A DNA stretch of 64,000 bases, from assembly GCF_000718095.1 (NCBI RefSeq), contig NZ_JOEI01000023.1:1-64000 (forward strand). Reading direction: 5' to 3'. The notes beneath the pieces were generated by a model that did no database searches, was not told the DNA's origin, and saw only the letters and a list, made by a program, of their open reading frames with translations. Position numbers and translations under genes: made by a program. Positions 51,248 to 59,185 of this stretch are shown here, piece after piece. The first letter of the stretch is position 1; each line of letters starts with the position of its first letter. The stretch is from Streptomyces scopuliridis RB72 (GTDB taxonomy: Bacteria; Actinomycetota; Actinomycetes; Streptomycetales; Streptomycetaceae).

Positions 51248-51568
51248 GTGCGACGCGTCTGTTTTCTGCTGAAGGTCCGGCAGGACCGCACAGCCGAGTA
51301 CCGCGAGCGGCACGCCTCCGTCTGGCCCGACATGCTCCGGGCCCTGACGGAGTGCGGCTGGCGGAACTACTCGCTCTTCCTGCGGGACGACGGGCTGCTC
51401 GTCGGCTATCTGGAGACCGAGGACTTCGAGGCGGCCCAGGCCGCCATGGCCGCCACCGAGGTCAACGCCCGCTGGCAGCGGGACATGGCGCCCTTCTTCG
51501 AAGCCCTTGACGGGGCCGGGCCTGACGAGGCGATGCGCCCACTCGCCGAAGTGTTCCATCTCGCCTAG
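51248..51568 (+). CDS. rhaM: L-rhamnose mutarotase
   Basis: A 106-residue RhaM/RhaU protein interconverting alpha and beta anomers of L-rhamnose. RRVCFLLKVRQDRTAEYRER, HASVWPDMLRALTECGWRNY with catalytic His, and VNARWQRDMAPFFEAL. The start is GTG 51248, 14 nt after rhaS. It completes the pathway between importer and isomerase. Confidence 0.9.
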   Translation: MRRVCFLLKVRQDRTAEYRERHASVWPDMLRALTECGWRNYSLFLRDDGLLVGYLETEDFEAAQAAMAATEVNARWQRDMAPFFEALDGAGPDEAMRPLAEVFHLA

Positions 51569-51597
51569 ACCGCCAACAGCACCCTGGAGATACGGAC

Positions 51598-53031
51598 ATG
51601 AGACGCCTCACCGCCCTGATCCCCGCCATGGCACTGCTCACCACCGCACTCCTCGCCGCCGCGCCCTCGTCCGGCGCGGCGGCCCCGGCGGCCCCCGGCC
51701 CGGCGCTCACCAGGGTCGCCGACACCCAACTCGACAGCCAGGCCGTCTACTTCGTCTCCTACGACGGCCTGGTCAACAACAACTCCTTCCAGAAGAACGG
51801 TCTGCTGACCTACCGGGGCTACCAGTACGCCGCCTGGTACACGGCCGACCGCACCGCGGTGGTCGCCCGCCGCGCCCTCGGGGCGTCCTCCTGGCAGACC
51901 GCGCGGCTGCCGCACCAGCTCACCGTCGACGACTCCCACAACGTCATCTCCATGGGCCTCTCGCGGGCCGACGGCCGGCTGCACCTCAACATGGACTCGC
52001 ACAGCAACGGCTTCTTCTATGTGAAGTCGGCCGCCGGACTGCTGGACGATCCCGCCGGGCGCGCCTGGAACAGCGGCCAGTTCGGCGCCGTGCAGACCAC
52101 ACTCGACGGGCTCGCGCTCACCTCGCAGTTCACCTATCCGCAGTTCGTCGCCACCCCCGAGGGCCGGCTCCAGCTCAGCTACCGCGCCGGGGTCTCGGGC
52201 AACGGCCGCAACGCGCTGGCCGAGTACGACGGCTCACGGTGGACCGCCCTCGGCGAATGGTCCGCGTCCACCGGCACGTACACCAGCGAGCACGGATCGA
52301 GCACCGCCCGCAATATGTATCTGCACGGGATCGATTACGGCGCCGACGGCCGGCTGCACGCCTTCTACACCTGGCGCGAACAGAACAACGCCGTCATGTG
52401 CGCCGGCGGCGGGCTCACCAACCATGACACCGGCTATGTGTACAGCGCCGACCGCGGCCGCACCTGGCGCAACGCGGCGGGTACGGCGGTCGGTACCACC
52501 GGCGGCTCCGACACCGTCGCGGTCGGCGACGCCGGTACGGTCGTCGACCCGCTCAACCCCGATCACTCCCTGATGAACCAGGAGAGCCAGACCACCGACT
52601 CCGCCGGGCTCCCGCACGCGATCATCAGCTACGTCCCCGGCCGCTTCGGCCAGTGCACCACCAACTATGTCGCCGACCGCACAGCGAACGGCCGTGCCTT
52701 CCACCTCTTCAAGGACTCCTCGGGCGCCTGGAAGAAGACCGAGATACCGGTGCCGCTCAACTCCAGCCAGCGCACCCGGCTCGTCCTCGACCGCTATGAC
52801 AACGCCTACGCCGTGCTGCCGTACGGACGGATCGTCGCCGCCTCCAAGTCCTCGGGGTACACCGACTGGAGGACCCTGTTCGACGGCGCGGGGCTGAGCG
52901 CCTTCGGCGAGGTCGTCGTGGACGAGACCCGCGTCGCCCAGGACGGCGTTCTCTCGTTCATGTATCAGCGGAAGTCGACGGGCACCACGCCCTCGCCCCT
53001 GCGGGTCATCGACTTCCGGCTCCCGTCCTGA
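51598..53031 (+). CDS. secreted BNR-repeat beta-propeller, candidate rhamnose-releasing enzyme
   Basis: A 477-residue secreted protein with a signal peptide (RRLTALIPAMALLTTALLAA, PSSGAAA). The mature part is a BNR_4 propeller: VDDSHNVISMGLSRADGRLH, LNMDSHSNGFFYVKSAAG, TYPQFVATPEGRLQLSYRAG, YLHGIDYGADGRLHAFYTWR, and LPHAIISYVPGRFGQCTTNY. Related seven-bladed propellers include GH145, PL24, PL25 and PL42, several of which act on rhamnose linked to glucuronate or on ulvan. The SHN...H pattern resembles their catalytic region. Inside the rhamnose operon it could free L-rhamnose from polysaccharides. Hydrolase or lyase cannot be decided. Confidence 0.7.
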   Translation: MRRLTALIPAMALLTTALLAAAPSSGAAAPAAPGPALTRVADTQLDSQAVYFVSYDGLVNNNSFQKNGLLTYRGYQYAAWYTADRTAVVARRALGASSWQTARLPHQLTVDDSHNVISMGLSRADGRLHLNMDSHSNGFFYVKSAAGLLDDPAGRAWNSGQFGAVQTTLDGLALTSQFTYPQFVATPEGRLQLSYRAGVSGNGRNALAEYDGSRWTALGEWSASTGTYTSEHGSSTARNMYLHGIDYGADGRLHAFYTWREQNNAVMCAGGGLTNHDTGYVYSADRGRTWRNAAGTAVGTTGGSDTVAVGDAGTVVDPLNPDHSLMNQESQTTDSAGLPHAIISYVPGRFGQCTTNYVADRTANGRAFHLFKDSSGAWKKTEIPVPLNSSQRTRLVLDRYDNAYAVLPYGRIVAASKSSGYTDWRTLFDGAGLSAFGEVVVDETRVAQDGVLSFMYQRKSTGTTPSPLRVIDFRLPS

Positions 53032-53066
53032 GGCACCACTCCGTCCAGAGGCACGAAGGAATCGCC

Positions 53067-54491
53067 ATGACCGCACGCACCCCCGCCGTCGCCCGTAAAC
53101 CCAGGATCGGCCTGGTCGCCGGGGGACTCGGCGCCTACTGGCCGCAGTTCCCCGAGCTGCTCCCGCAGCTCCAGCGCTCCGCGGACCGGGTCACCGTACG
53201 GATGCGGGAGTTCGACGCCGAGGTCATCGACGTCGGCTTCATCTCCGACGCGCAGGAGGGGGCCGAGGCCGCCGAGAAGCTGCGCGCCGCCGACTGCGAT
53301 CTCATCGTCGGCTTCCTCACCACGTATATGACGGCCACGATGCTCGTGCCCATCGCACAGCGCAGCGGCGCGCCCGTCCTGCTGATCAACCTCCAGCCCA
53401 CGCCGTCCATGGACCACGCCTCGTTCGACACCGGACAGTGGCTGGCCTACTGCGGCGCCTGCCCGCTGCCGGAGATGGCCAACGCCTTCGAACGTGTCGG
53501 CGTGCCGTTCCGCTCGGTCTCCGGTTATCTGGAGGACGAGCGCGCCTGGCGGCGCATCGGCCGCTGGATCCGCGCCGCCGGGGTCCGCTCGGTGCTGCGC
53601 AACGGCCGCCACGGTCTGATGGGCCATCTCTACCCCGGGATGTACGACGTCTCCACGGACCTCACCATGGTCCCCGGTCAGCTCGGCGGCCATGTGGAGG
53701 TCGTCGAATTCGATGATCTGCGGGTACGGGTGGAGCAGGTCAAGGACGACGACCTCGCCGCGAAACTGGACGAGACCCGCGAGGTCTTCGCACTCGCCGA
53801 CTCCGTGGTCGAGGAAGACCTCCGCTGGGCCGCCCGCGTCGCCGTCGGCCTCGACCGGCTGGTGGAGGACTTCGACCTGGACTCGCTCGCGTACTACCAC
53901 CGCGGACTGGACGCCGAGGTCCATGAACGGCTCGGCGCGGGCATGATCCTCGGCTCCTCGCTGCTCACCGCGCGCGGTATCCCGGCCTGCGGGGAGTACG
54001 AACTGCGCACCTCCCTGGCCATGCTCGTCGCCGACCGGCTCGGCGCGGGCGGTTCGTTCACCGAACTCCAGGCGCTGGACTTCACGGCCGGAGTGGTCGA
54101 GATGGGCCATGACGGCCCCGGGCATCTCGCCATCAGCGCCCGTAAGCCGCTGCTGCGCGGACTCGGCGTCTACCACGGCAAGCGCGGCTGGGGGGTCTCC
54201 GTCGAGTTCGACGTACGGCACGGACCCGTCACTTTGGTCGGGCTCGGACAGAGCGGCGACGGCCGCTACCGGCTGGTCGCCGCCGAGGGCGAGGTCGTCC
54301 CCGGCCCGCATCTGGAGATCGGCAACACCACCTCGCGCGTCGACTTCGGCTGCGACCCGGGGGAGTGGACCGACGCCTGGAGCGCGAGCGGGGTCGGCCA
54401 TCACTGGGCGCTGGCCACCGGCGGACTGCTGCCCGAACTGCGTGCGCTGTCCGGGCTGACGGGCCTGGAGCTCGTGGAAGTCTCCGTCTGA
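53067..54491 (+). CDS. L-arabinose/L-fucose isomerase-like protein
   Basis: A 474-residue protein of the arabinose-isomerase-like superfamily (COG2160-like). Blocks: RIGLVAGGLGAYWPQFPELL, DLIVGFLTTYMTATMLVPIA, PVLLINLQPTPSMDHASFDT, LAYCGACPLPEMANAFERVG, GHLYPGMYDVSTDLTMVPGQ, GIPACGEYELRTSLAMLVAD, and C-terminal GHHWALATGG. Catalytic-type Glu (GEYE) and His (GHH) are present, so it may isomerise a sugar related to rhamnose or a product of the propeller enzyme. Encoded between the propeller and a LacI regulator; substrate unknown. Confidence 0.75.
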   Translation: MTARTPAVARKPRIGLVAGGLGAYWPQFPELLPQLQRSADRVTVRMREFDAEVIDVGFISDAQEGAEAAEKLRAADCDLIVGFLTTYMTATMLVPIAQRSGAPVLLINLQPTPSMDHASFDTGQWLAYCGACPLPEMANAFERVGVPFRSVSGYLEDERAWRRIGRWIRAAGVRSVLRNGRHGLMGHLYPGMYDVSTDLTMVPGQLGGHVEVVEFDDLRVRVEQVKDDDLAAKLDETREVFALADSVVEEDLRWAARVAVGLDRLVEDFDLDSLAYYHRGLDAEVHERLGAGMILGSSLLTARGIPACGEYELRTSLAMLVADRLGAGGSFTELQALDFTAGVVEMGHDGPGHLAISARKPLLRGLGVYHGKRGWGVSVEFDVRHGPVTLVGLGQSGDGRYRLVAAEGEVVPGPHLEIGNTTSRVDFGCDPGEWTDAWSASGVGHHWALATGGLLPELRALSGLTGLELVEVSV

Positions 54492-55516
54492 TGCGTCGGC
54501 CGGTGGGAATCAAGGACGTGGCCGGCGCGGCCGGTGTCTCGGTGGGCACCGTCTCGAATGTGATCAACCGCCCCGAGTCCGTGACCGAGGAGACCCGCCG
54601 GCGTGTCCTGTCCACCATCGAACGGCTCGGCTACGTACGCAGCGAGTCCGCGCGCCAGCTGCGCGCGGGCCGCAGTCGCATTCTGGCCATGCTCGTGCTC
54701 GACATGGCCAACCCGTTCTTCGTGGCGGTCGCCTCGGGCGCGGAACGCTCCGCCCGCGCGGCCGGACTCGGCGTGATGCTGTGCAACAGCGCCGAGAGCC
54801 CGGCGGAGGAGGCCACCTACCTCAATCTCTTCTCCGAACAGCAGGTACGGGGCGTGCTGGTCACCCCGGCCGATATGAGCGGACGCAATCTCGACGCGTT
54901 CCGGCGCCATGGCATCCCGTTCGTCCTCGTCGACCGCATCGTGCCCAGCGCGGACGGCTGTTCGGTCTCCGTCGACGATGTGGCCGGCGGCGCCCTGGCC
55001 GTACGTCATCTGCTGCGGCGCGGCTGCCGCGAGATCGTGTATGTCAGCGGTCCGATGCATCTGGCGCAGTGCCGCAACCGCCGCGAGGGCGCGCTGCTCG
55101 CCCTCGCGGAAGCGGGGCTGCCGCCCGAGGCGCTCCGGCATGTCGAGGCCGCGCGGCTGGATGTCGTCGCGGGCCGGGACGCCGGGGCGCGGCTGCTCGG
55201 TATGGAGTCCCGGCCGAGCGCGGTGTTCTGCGCCAACGACCTGCTCGCCCTGGGAGTGCTGCAGACGCTGTACCACGCCGGGATACGGGTGCCCGAGGAT
55301 GTCGCCCTCGTCGGCTACGACGACATAGAGTTCGCGTCCGCCGCGGCCGTACCGCTGACGTCGGTACGTCAGCCTGCCTTCCAGTTGGGCGGGGCCGCGG
55401 CGGATCTGCTCATCGAGGAGACCGGCGACGATGCCGCGCGCCATGATCACCGGCGCATCGTGCTGCAGCCCGAACTCGTGGTGCGGGCCTCCACGCTCGA
55501 CCGGCCGCACCACTGA
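54491..55516 (+). CDS. LacI-family repressor of rhamnose genes (second copy)
   Basis: A 341-residue LacI protein: GIKDVAGAAGVSVGTVSNVI NRPESV, ARQLRAGRSRILAMLVLDMA, EQQVRGVLVTPADMSGRNLD, VFCANDLLALGVLQTLYHAG, VALVGYDDIEFASAAAVPLT. Its ATG overlaps the preceding gene's stop by one base (TGATG). Recognition helix matches the LacI at 39998-41041 and the two ligand domains are closely similar, so they are paralogues at opposite ends of the rha locus. It is followed by three 26-bp repeats. Confidence 0.88.
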   Translation: MRRPVGIKDVAGAAGVSVGTVSNVINRPESVTEETRRRVLSTIERLGYVRSESARQLRAGRSRILAMLVLDMANPFFVAVASGAERSARAAGLGVMLCNSAESPAEEATYLNLFSEQQVRGVLVTPADMSGRNLDAFRRHGIPFVLVDRIVPSADGCSVSVDDVAGGALAVRHLLRRGCREIVYVSGPMHLAQCRNRREGALLALAEAGLPPEALRHVEAARLDVVAGRDAGARLLGMESRPSAVFCANDLLALGVLQTLYHAGIRVPEDVALVGYDDIEFASAAAVPLTSVRQPAFQLGGAAADLLIEETGDDAARHDHRRIVLQPELVVRASTLDRPHH

Positions 55517-55592
55517 ACGACCGGGAACGGAACCCCCGTTGAACGGCCGGGAACGGACTGCCCGTTGAACGGCTGAGAACGGAGCGCCCGTC
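55515..55592. repeat. three 26-bp tandem repeats
   Basis: Units start at 55515, 55541 and 55567 and share the form GAACGRCYGRGAACGG-N5-CCGTT. Each contains an AACGG-N5-CCGTT hairpin. They follow the LacI stop and precede the chitinase promoter, so they may act as a terminator array. Confidence 0.7.
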
Positions 55593-55601
55593 AGCCGCCG
55601 A

Positions 55602-55617
55602 CTTGGTCTAGACCTTG
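55602..55617. promoter_or_regulatory. DasR-type box (dre) upstream of chitinase
   Basis: CTTGGTCTAGACCTTG, close to the dre consensus, with the GGTCTAGACC core palindrome. TTGACA at 55615-55620 overlaps its end, so a bound repressor would cover the -35. Known for Streptomyces chitinase promoters. Confidence 0.65.
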
Positions 55618-55702
55618 ACAGGGCCCGCACAATTCCGCTTGGGTTCCTTCACCCCCCATGGCGAGCGCCGGCTGCGGCTGCTCGCGCGAAGGAGTGAGTC
55701 GT

Positions 55703-56761
55703 TTGAGACAGCGAGTTCTTGCCCTGCTCACGGCGATGGTTTCGGCCCTCGCCCTCGCCGTATTCCTGCCCGCCTCATCCGCCTCCGCGGCGACCTGCGG
55801 CCCCGGCTGGACCGCCTCCGCCGTCTACACCGGCGGAAACGTCGCCTCGTACAACGGTCACAACTGGTCGGCGAAGTGGTGGACCCAGGGGGAGACCCCC
55901 GGCACCGCCGATGTCTGGGCCGATCAGGGCAGTTGTGACGGCTCCAGCCCCGGCGGCGGATCCGGTGGCAGCTGTGACTATCCGGCCTGGGTCGCGGGCC
56001 GCGCATACGTCACCGGCGACATCGTCAAGTACACCGACGGCAAGTTCTACCAGGCCGAGCACGACAACCCGGGTTACGACCCGGTCATCAGCACCTGGTA
56101 CTGGGAGCCGTACACCTGCGGCACGACCCCGCCGCCACAGGGCGGATTCGTGGTCAGCGAGAGCCAGTTCAACCAGATGTTCCCGAGCCGGAACTCCTTC
56201 TACTCCTACAGCGGCCTGACCGCCGCCCTCGGCGCCTACCCCGGCTTCGCGAACACCGGCAGCGACACGATCAAGCGCCAGGAGGCCGCCGCCTTCCTGG
56301 CCAATGTCAGCCACGAGACCGGTGGGCTCGTCCATATCGTCGAGCAGAACACCGCCAACTACCCGCACTACTGCGACACTTCGCAGCCCTACGGCTGCCC
56401 CGCCGGACAGGCCGCGTACTACGGACGCGGACCGATCCAGCTGAGCTGGAACTTCAACTACAAGGCCGCGGGCGACGCCCTCGGCATCGACCTCCTCAAC
56501 AACCCCTGGCTCGTGCAGAACGACTCGGCCGTGGCCTGGAAGACGGCCCTCTGGTACTGGAACACCCAGACCGGACCCGGCACGATGACCCCGCACAACG
56601 CCATGGTCAACAGCCGCGGCTTCGGTGAGACCATCCGCAGCATCAACGGCAGCATCGAGTGCAACGGGGGCAACCCCGGACAGGTGCAGAGCCGGATCAA
56701 CAGCTACCAGAGCTTCGTGCAGATCCTCGGGACCACTCCCGGGTCCAATCTGAGCTGCTGA
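55703..56761 (+). CDS. GH19 chitinase with two CBM5/12 modules
   Basis: A 352-residue secreted chitinase. Signal RQRVLALLTAMVSALALAVF, then CBM5/12 modules at about 32-78 (GPGWTASAVYTGGNVASYNG, HNWSAKWWTQGETPG) and 90-140 (YPAWVAGRAYVTGDIVKYTD, YQAEHDNPGYDPVISTWYWE). The GH19 domain has SESQFNQMFPSRNSFYSYSG, the catalytic Glu in ANVSHETGGLVHIVEQNTAN, YYGRGPIQLSWNFNYKAAGD, and IRSINGSIECNGGNPGQVQS. TTG at 55703 with GAAGGAG eight bases before is the likely start, as it begins the basic n-region. Two binding modules before the catalytic domain is slightly unusual. Probably DasR-controlled. Confidence 0.88.
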   Translation: MRQRVLALLTAMVSALALAVFLPASSASAATCGPGWTASAVYTGGNVASYNGHNWSAKWWTQGETPGTADVWADQGSCDGSSPGGGSGGSCDYPAWVAGRAYVTGDIVKYTDGKFYQAEHDNPGYDPVISTWYWEPYTCGTTPPPQGGFVVSESQFNQMFPSRNSFYSYSGLTAALGAYPGFANTGSDTIKRQEAAAFLANVSHETGGLVHIVEQNTANYPHYCDTSQPYGCPAGQAAYYGRGPIQLSWNFNYKAAGDALGIDLLNNPWLVQNDSAVAWKTALWYWNTQTGPGTMTPHNAMVNSRGFGETIRSINGSIECNGGNPGQVQSRINSYQSFVQILGTTPGSNLSC

Positions 56762-56778
56762 GCACCATCCGAGCAAAG

Positions 56779-56813
56779 GCCGGTCCGACGGTGTGCGCCG
56801 CCGTCGGACCGGC
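56779..56813. terminator. chitinase terminator
   Basis: GCCGGTCCGACGG-N9-CCGTCGGACCGGC, 13-bp perfect stem followed by TTTCGCG, 18 nt after the chitinase stop. Confidence 0.75.
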
Positions 56814-57011
56814 TTTCGCGTACCCACGGCCTTTCTCAGCCGGTCCGTTGACGGACGGCGCCGGGCCGCGGGGATACGGGCGCGGGCCCCGCGGAGAACT
56901 GATCGGCCGCCGTGTCGTTGTGCCGGTCGGGGGCACGGCCCGTTCCCGCGCGCTCGCCGCGAGGCGGAGTTGTCGCCCCGACCGAGCAGCGCGCGACGAG
57001 CGGAGGCCTTC

Positions 57012-57608
57012 ATGCCGGCGGGAATCCAGGCGGAGTCGGACCGTACGAAGAGGCTTCCCGAGGTCCCGGACGCCCCGCGGACCGACGGGACGGTGTCCGG
57101 CGAGAAAGCCGCAGACGGGACGGGGGCCGACGCGACGGATCCGGCCGGACGCCTCAGGACGCGGCGTGATCTGCTGCGCGCGCTGTTCACCCTGGGCGTG
57201 GTCGCGGGCACCTCGGCGGCGCTGGTCCCCATCCTCAGGGCGGGCCGCGGGACCGCCGGCGCGACGGCCGGAGGCCCGGCAGGGAGTGCGGAGACCGGAG
57301 CGGACGGGGTCTTCGACGAGATGTACCGCGGACGGCGTATCCAGATCGGCCGCTCCGGCCCCGCGCATCCCGGCTCCGTCACCACGGTCCCGGCCGGTAC
57401 GGATGTCTCCGCTCTGTCTCCGCCCTCCCTGCCCGGCATCCGGATCGACGGCCGGCCGCTCCACGTGATGCGACGGGCCGACGGCAGCTATCTGAGCATG
57501 GTCAACCACTACGAGTCGTTCCCGACCCCGCTCGCGGCGGCCCGTGCGGCGGTCAGGGATCTCAGGGGCGCGCAACTGGCTCTCGACGGGCCGGTCCATC
57601 ACATCTGA
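57012..57608 (+). CDS. melC1: tyrosinase co-factor/copper chaperone (MelC1 type)
   Basis: A 198-residue MelC1-like protein that loads copper into and helps export the tyrosinase downstream. It has a long hydrophilic N-terminus followed by a twin-arginine-like signal (LRTRRDLLRALFTLGVVAGT). The conserved C-terminal block reads DEMYRGRRIQIGRSGP, IRIDGRPLHVMRRADGSYLS, MVNHYESFPTPLAAARAAVR. Longer than typical MelC1 (about 130-150). Copper-binding His residues lie in HVMRR and NHYES. GGAGG precedes ATG. Could be the melD paralogue instead; the two-gene order with tyrosinase supports the function. Confidence 0.83.
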   Translation: MPAGIQAESDRTKRLPEVPDAPRTDGTVSGEKAADGTGADATDPAGRLRTRRDLLRALFTLGVVAGTSAALVPILRAGRGTAGATAGGPAGSAETGADGVFDEMYRGRRIQIGRSGPAHPGSVTTVPAGTDVSALSPPSLPGIRIDGRPLHVMRRADGSYLSMVNHYESFPTPLAAARAAVRDLRGAQLALDGPVHHI

Positions 57609-57659
57609 CCCGTCCGACCGTCCCGTCTCACCGCATCCGACGGCTGGAGGGCCTCACCC

Positions 57660-58523
57660 GTGTACATCAGAAAGAACCAGCGGAACCTCACCAGCGCCGA
57701 GAAGAAGAGCTTCGTCAGCGCCGTACTTGAGCTCAAACGCCGTGGTGAGTACGACGAGTTCGTCCGGCTGCATGTCCGGTACCACGTCTCCGACGCGGAG
57801 GGCGGGCTGCGCGCCGGGCACATGGCTCCGTCGTTCTTCCCCTGGCACCGCCGCTTCCTGCTGGAGTTCGAGCGCGCGCTGCGGCGGGTGGACCCGAACG
57901 TGACCGTCCCGTACTGGGACTGGACCACCGACAACACACCGGCCGCCACGCTCTGGTCCGAGGACTTCCTCGGCGGCACCGGCCGCTCGCGCGACCATCA
58001 GGTCCTCACCGGTCCGTTCGCCTACAAGGCGGGCAACTGGACGATCAGGGGCGGGGTGACGGAGGGGAAGTTCCTCACCCGCGATCTCGGCCGCCCCTCC
58101 GAGCCGGTCGCGCTGCCCACCAAGGACGAACTGGCCTGGGCAATGGACGAGAAGGTGTACGACGCGGCGCCCTGGGACTCGACGGCGACCTCCGGCTTCC
58201 GGAACAGGCTGGAGGGCTGGATGTCCGGAGGCGACGCGCCCTGGTGCAACCACAACCGTGTGCACCGCTGGATCGGCGGCCATATGCTCGGCGGCTCCTC
58301 GCCCGACGACCCCGTTTTCTGGCTCCACCACGCCTTCGTGGATCTGCTCTGGGACCGCTGGCAGAACAAGCACCCGAAGGCGACCTATCTGCCGAAGTCG
58401 AAGCTGGGCGCCGGAGATCCGCAGAGCGGCCGGGCGATCAGTCTGGTGGAACCGATGCCGCCCTGGAACGTGAAGCCGTCCGAACTCCTCGACCACCGGG
58501 ACCTGTACCGCTACGAAGGGTGA
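57660..58523 (+). CDS. melC2: tyrosinase
   Basis: A 287-residue type-3 copper monooxygenase that oxidises monophenols and diphenols to quinones. CuA ligands are the His in RLHVRYHVS, AGHMAPSFFPWHRRFLLEFE (two His); CuB ligands are NHNRVHRWIGGHM (two His) and DPVFWLHHAFVDLLWDRWQN. Placeholder and fold motifs (YWDWTTDNTPAATLW, GWMSGGDAPW) match Streptomyces MelC2/MelD2. The start is GTG 57660, 51 bp after melC1. The protein has no signal of its own, so export would be via the partner's Tat signal. Confidence 0.9.
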   Translation: MYIRKNQRNLTSAEKKSFVSAVLELKRRGEYDEFVRLHVRYHVSDAEGGLRAGHMAPSFFPWHRRFLLEFERALRRVDPNVTVPYWDWTTDNTPAATLWSEDFLGGTGRSRDHQVLTGPFAYKAGNWTIRGGVTEGKFLTRDLGRPSEPVALPTKDELAWAMDEKVYDAAPWDSTATSGFRNRLEGWMSGGDAPWCNHNRVHRWIGGHMLGGSSPDDPVFWLHHAFVDLLWDRWQNKHPKATYLPKSKLGAGDPQSGRAISLVEPMPPWNVKPSELLDHRDLYRYEG

Positions 58524-58538
58524 CTGTCCGGCAGACGT

Positions 58539-58574
58539 GAACGGCCCCCCGCGTGGACACGCGGGGGGCCGTTC
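58539..58574. terminator. convergent terminator between tyrosinase and chaplin
   Basis: GAACGGCCCCCCGCGT-GGAC-ACGCGGGGGGCCGTTC, perfect 16-bp stem and tetraloop, between tyrosinase stop (58523) and chaplin stop (58620). Confidence 0.85.
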
Positions 58575-58619
58575 TCACCGGATGCGCGCGGCCCCGGGGC
58601 CGCGCACCTTCATCAGTGA

Positions 58620-59042
58620 TCAGCCGCCGTAGCCGCCACCCTCGTGGTGCTCGCGGCCCTCGTGGTGCTCGCCACCCTCGTGGTGCTCGCGGCCTTCGTG
58701 GTGCTCGCCACCCTCGTGGTGCTCGCGACCCTCGTGGTGCTCGCGACCCTTGTGGTGCTCGCGACCCTTGTGGTGCTCGCGACCCTTGTGGTGCTTTTCG
58801 CCGGACAGGTTGACGCACTTGTTGCCGAACGCCGGGTTGAGCAGGCCGATCACGTTGACGCTGTTGCCGCAGACGTTGATCGGGACATGCAGGGGCACCT
58901 GGACGACATTGCCCGACACGACACCGGGCGAGCCGATGGCGGCGGCCCCGGCGTCGGCGTCGGCAGCGGCCATACCGGCGCCACCGGCCAGCACGGCGCC
59001 CGTGCCGACGAGAACAGCTGTTGCCTTCGCGATACGCGACAT
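58620..59042 (-). CDS. chaplin with histidine-rich repeat tail
   Basis: A 140-residue secreted protein. Signal IAKATAVLVGTGAVLAGGAG ends in AAADADA. The chaplin domain (about 38-80) reads GSPGVVSGNVVQVPLHVPIN, VCGNSVNVIGLLNPAFGNKC, with the two cysteines that form the disulphide and the amyloidogenic hydrophobic stretches. Short chaplins usually end there; this one adds nine hexapeptides of the form EHHxGx (58635-58796) and a GYGG end. Chaplins are surface-active amyloids of aerial hyphae. The tail would be cationic and metal-binding. AAGGAG precedes ATG 59042. Confidence 0.82.
   Translation of the reverse strand: MSRIAKATAVLVGTGAVLAGGAGMAAADADAGAAAIGSPGVVSGNVVQVPLHVPINVCGNSVNVIGLLNPAFGNKCVNLSGEKHHKGREHHKGREHHKGREHHEGREHHEGGEHHEGREHHEGGEHHEGREHHEGGGYGG
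58635..58796. repeat. nine 18-bp coding repeats in chaplin
   Basis: Nine in-frame 18-bp units encode KHHKGR, EHHKGR (2), EHHEGR or EHHEGG (6). The K-for-E changes are grouped towards the chaplin domain, fitting unequal duplication of the array. Confidence 0.8.
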
Positions 59043-59185
59043 CAAGAATCTCCTTGAACCGTTTGGAGCACAGCCGCACGATGCGCGGCCTCACGCCCCT
59101 TCAACGCCCCGATTCACGCTCGGTAACGGATATCCGGCAATCCGGTCCCCATCACCGTCATCATCACCTGGTCAGCGGAGCAGAC

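Noticed and set aside
58635..58796. CRISPR-like or satellite repeat
   Set aside because: The 18-bp units are in frame inside the chaplin gene and encode a peptide repeat.
58644..59057. Plus-strand frame antisense to the chaplin with a Val/Leu-rich repeat
   Set aside because: It is the reverse reading of the His-rich repeats. The minus strand has the signal peptide, chaplin domain and ribosome site.
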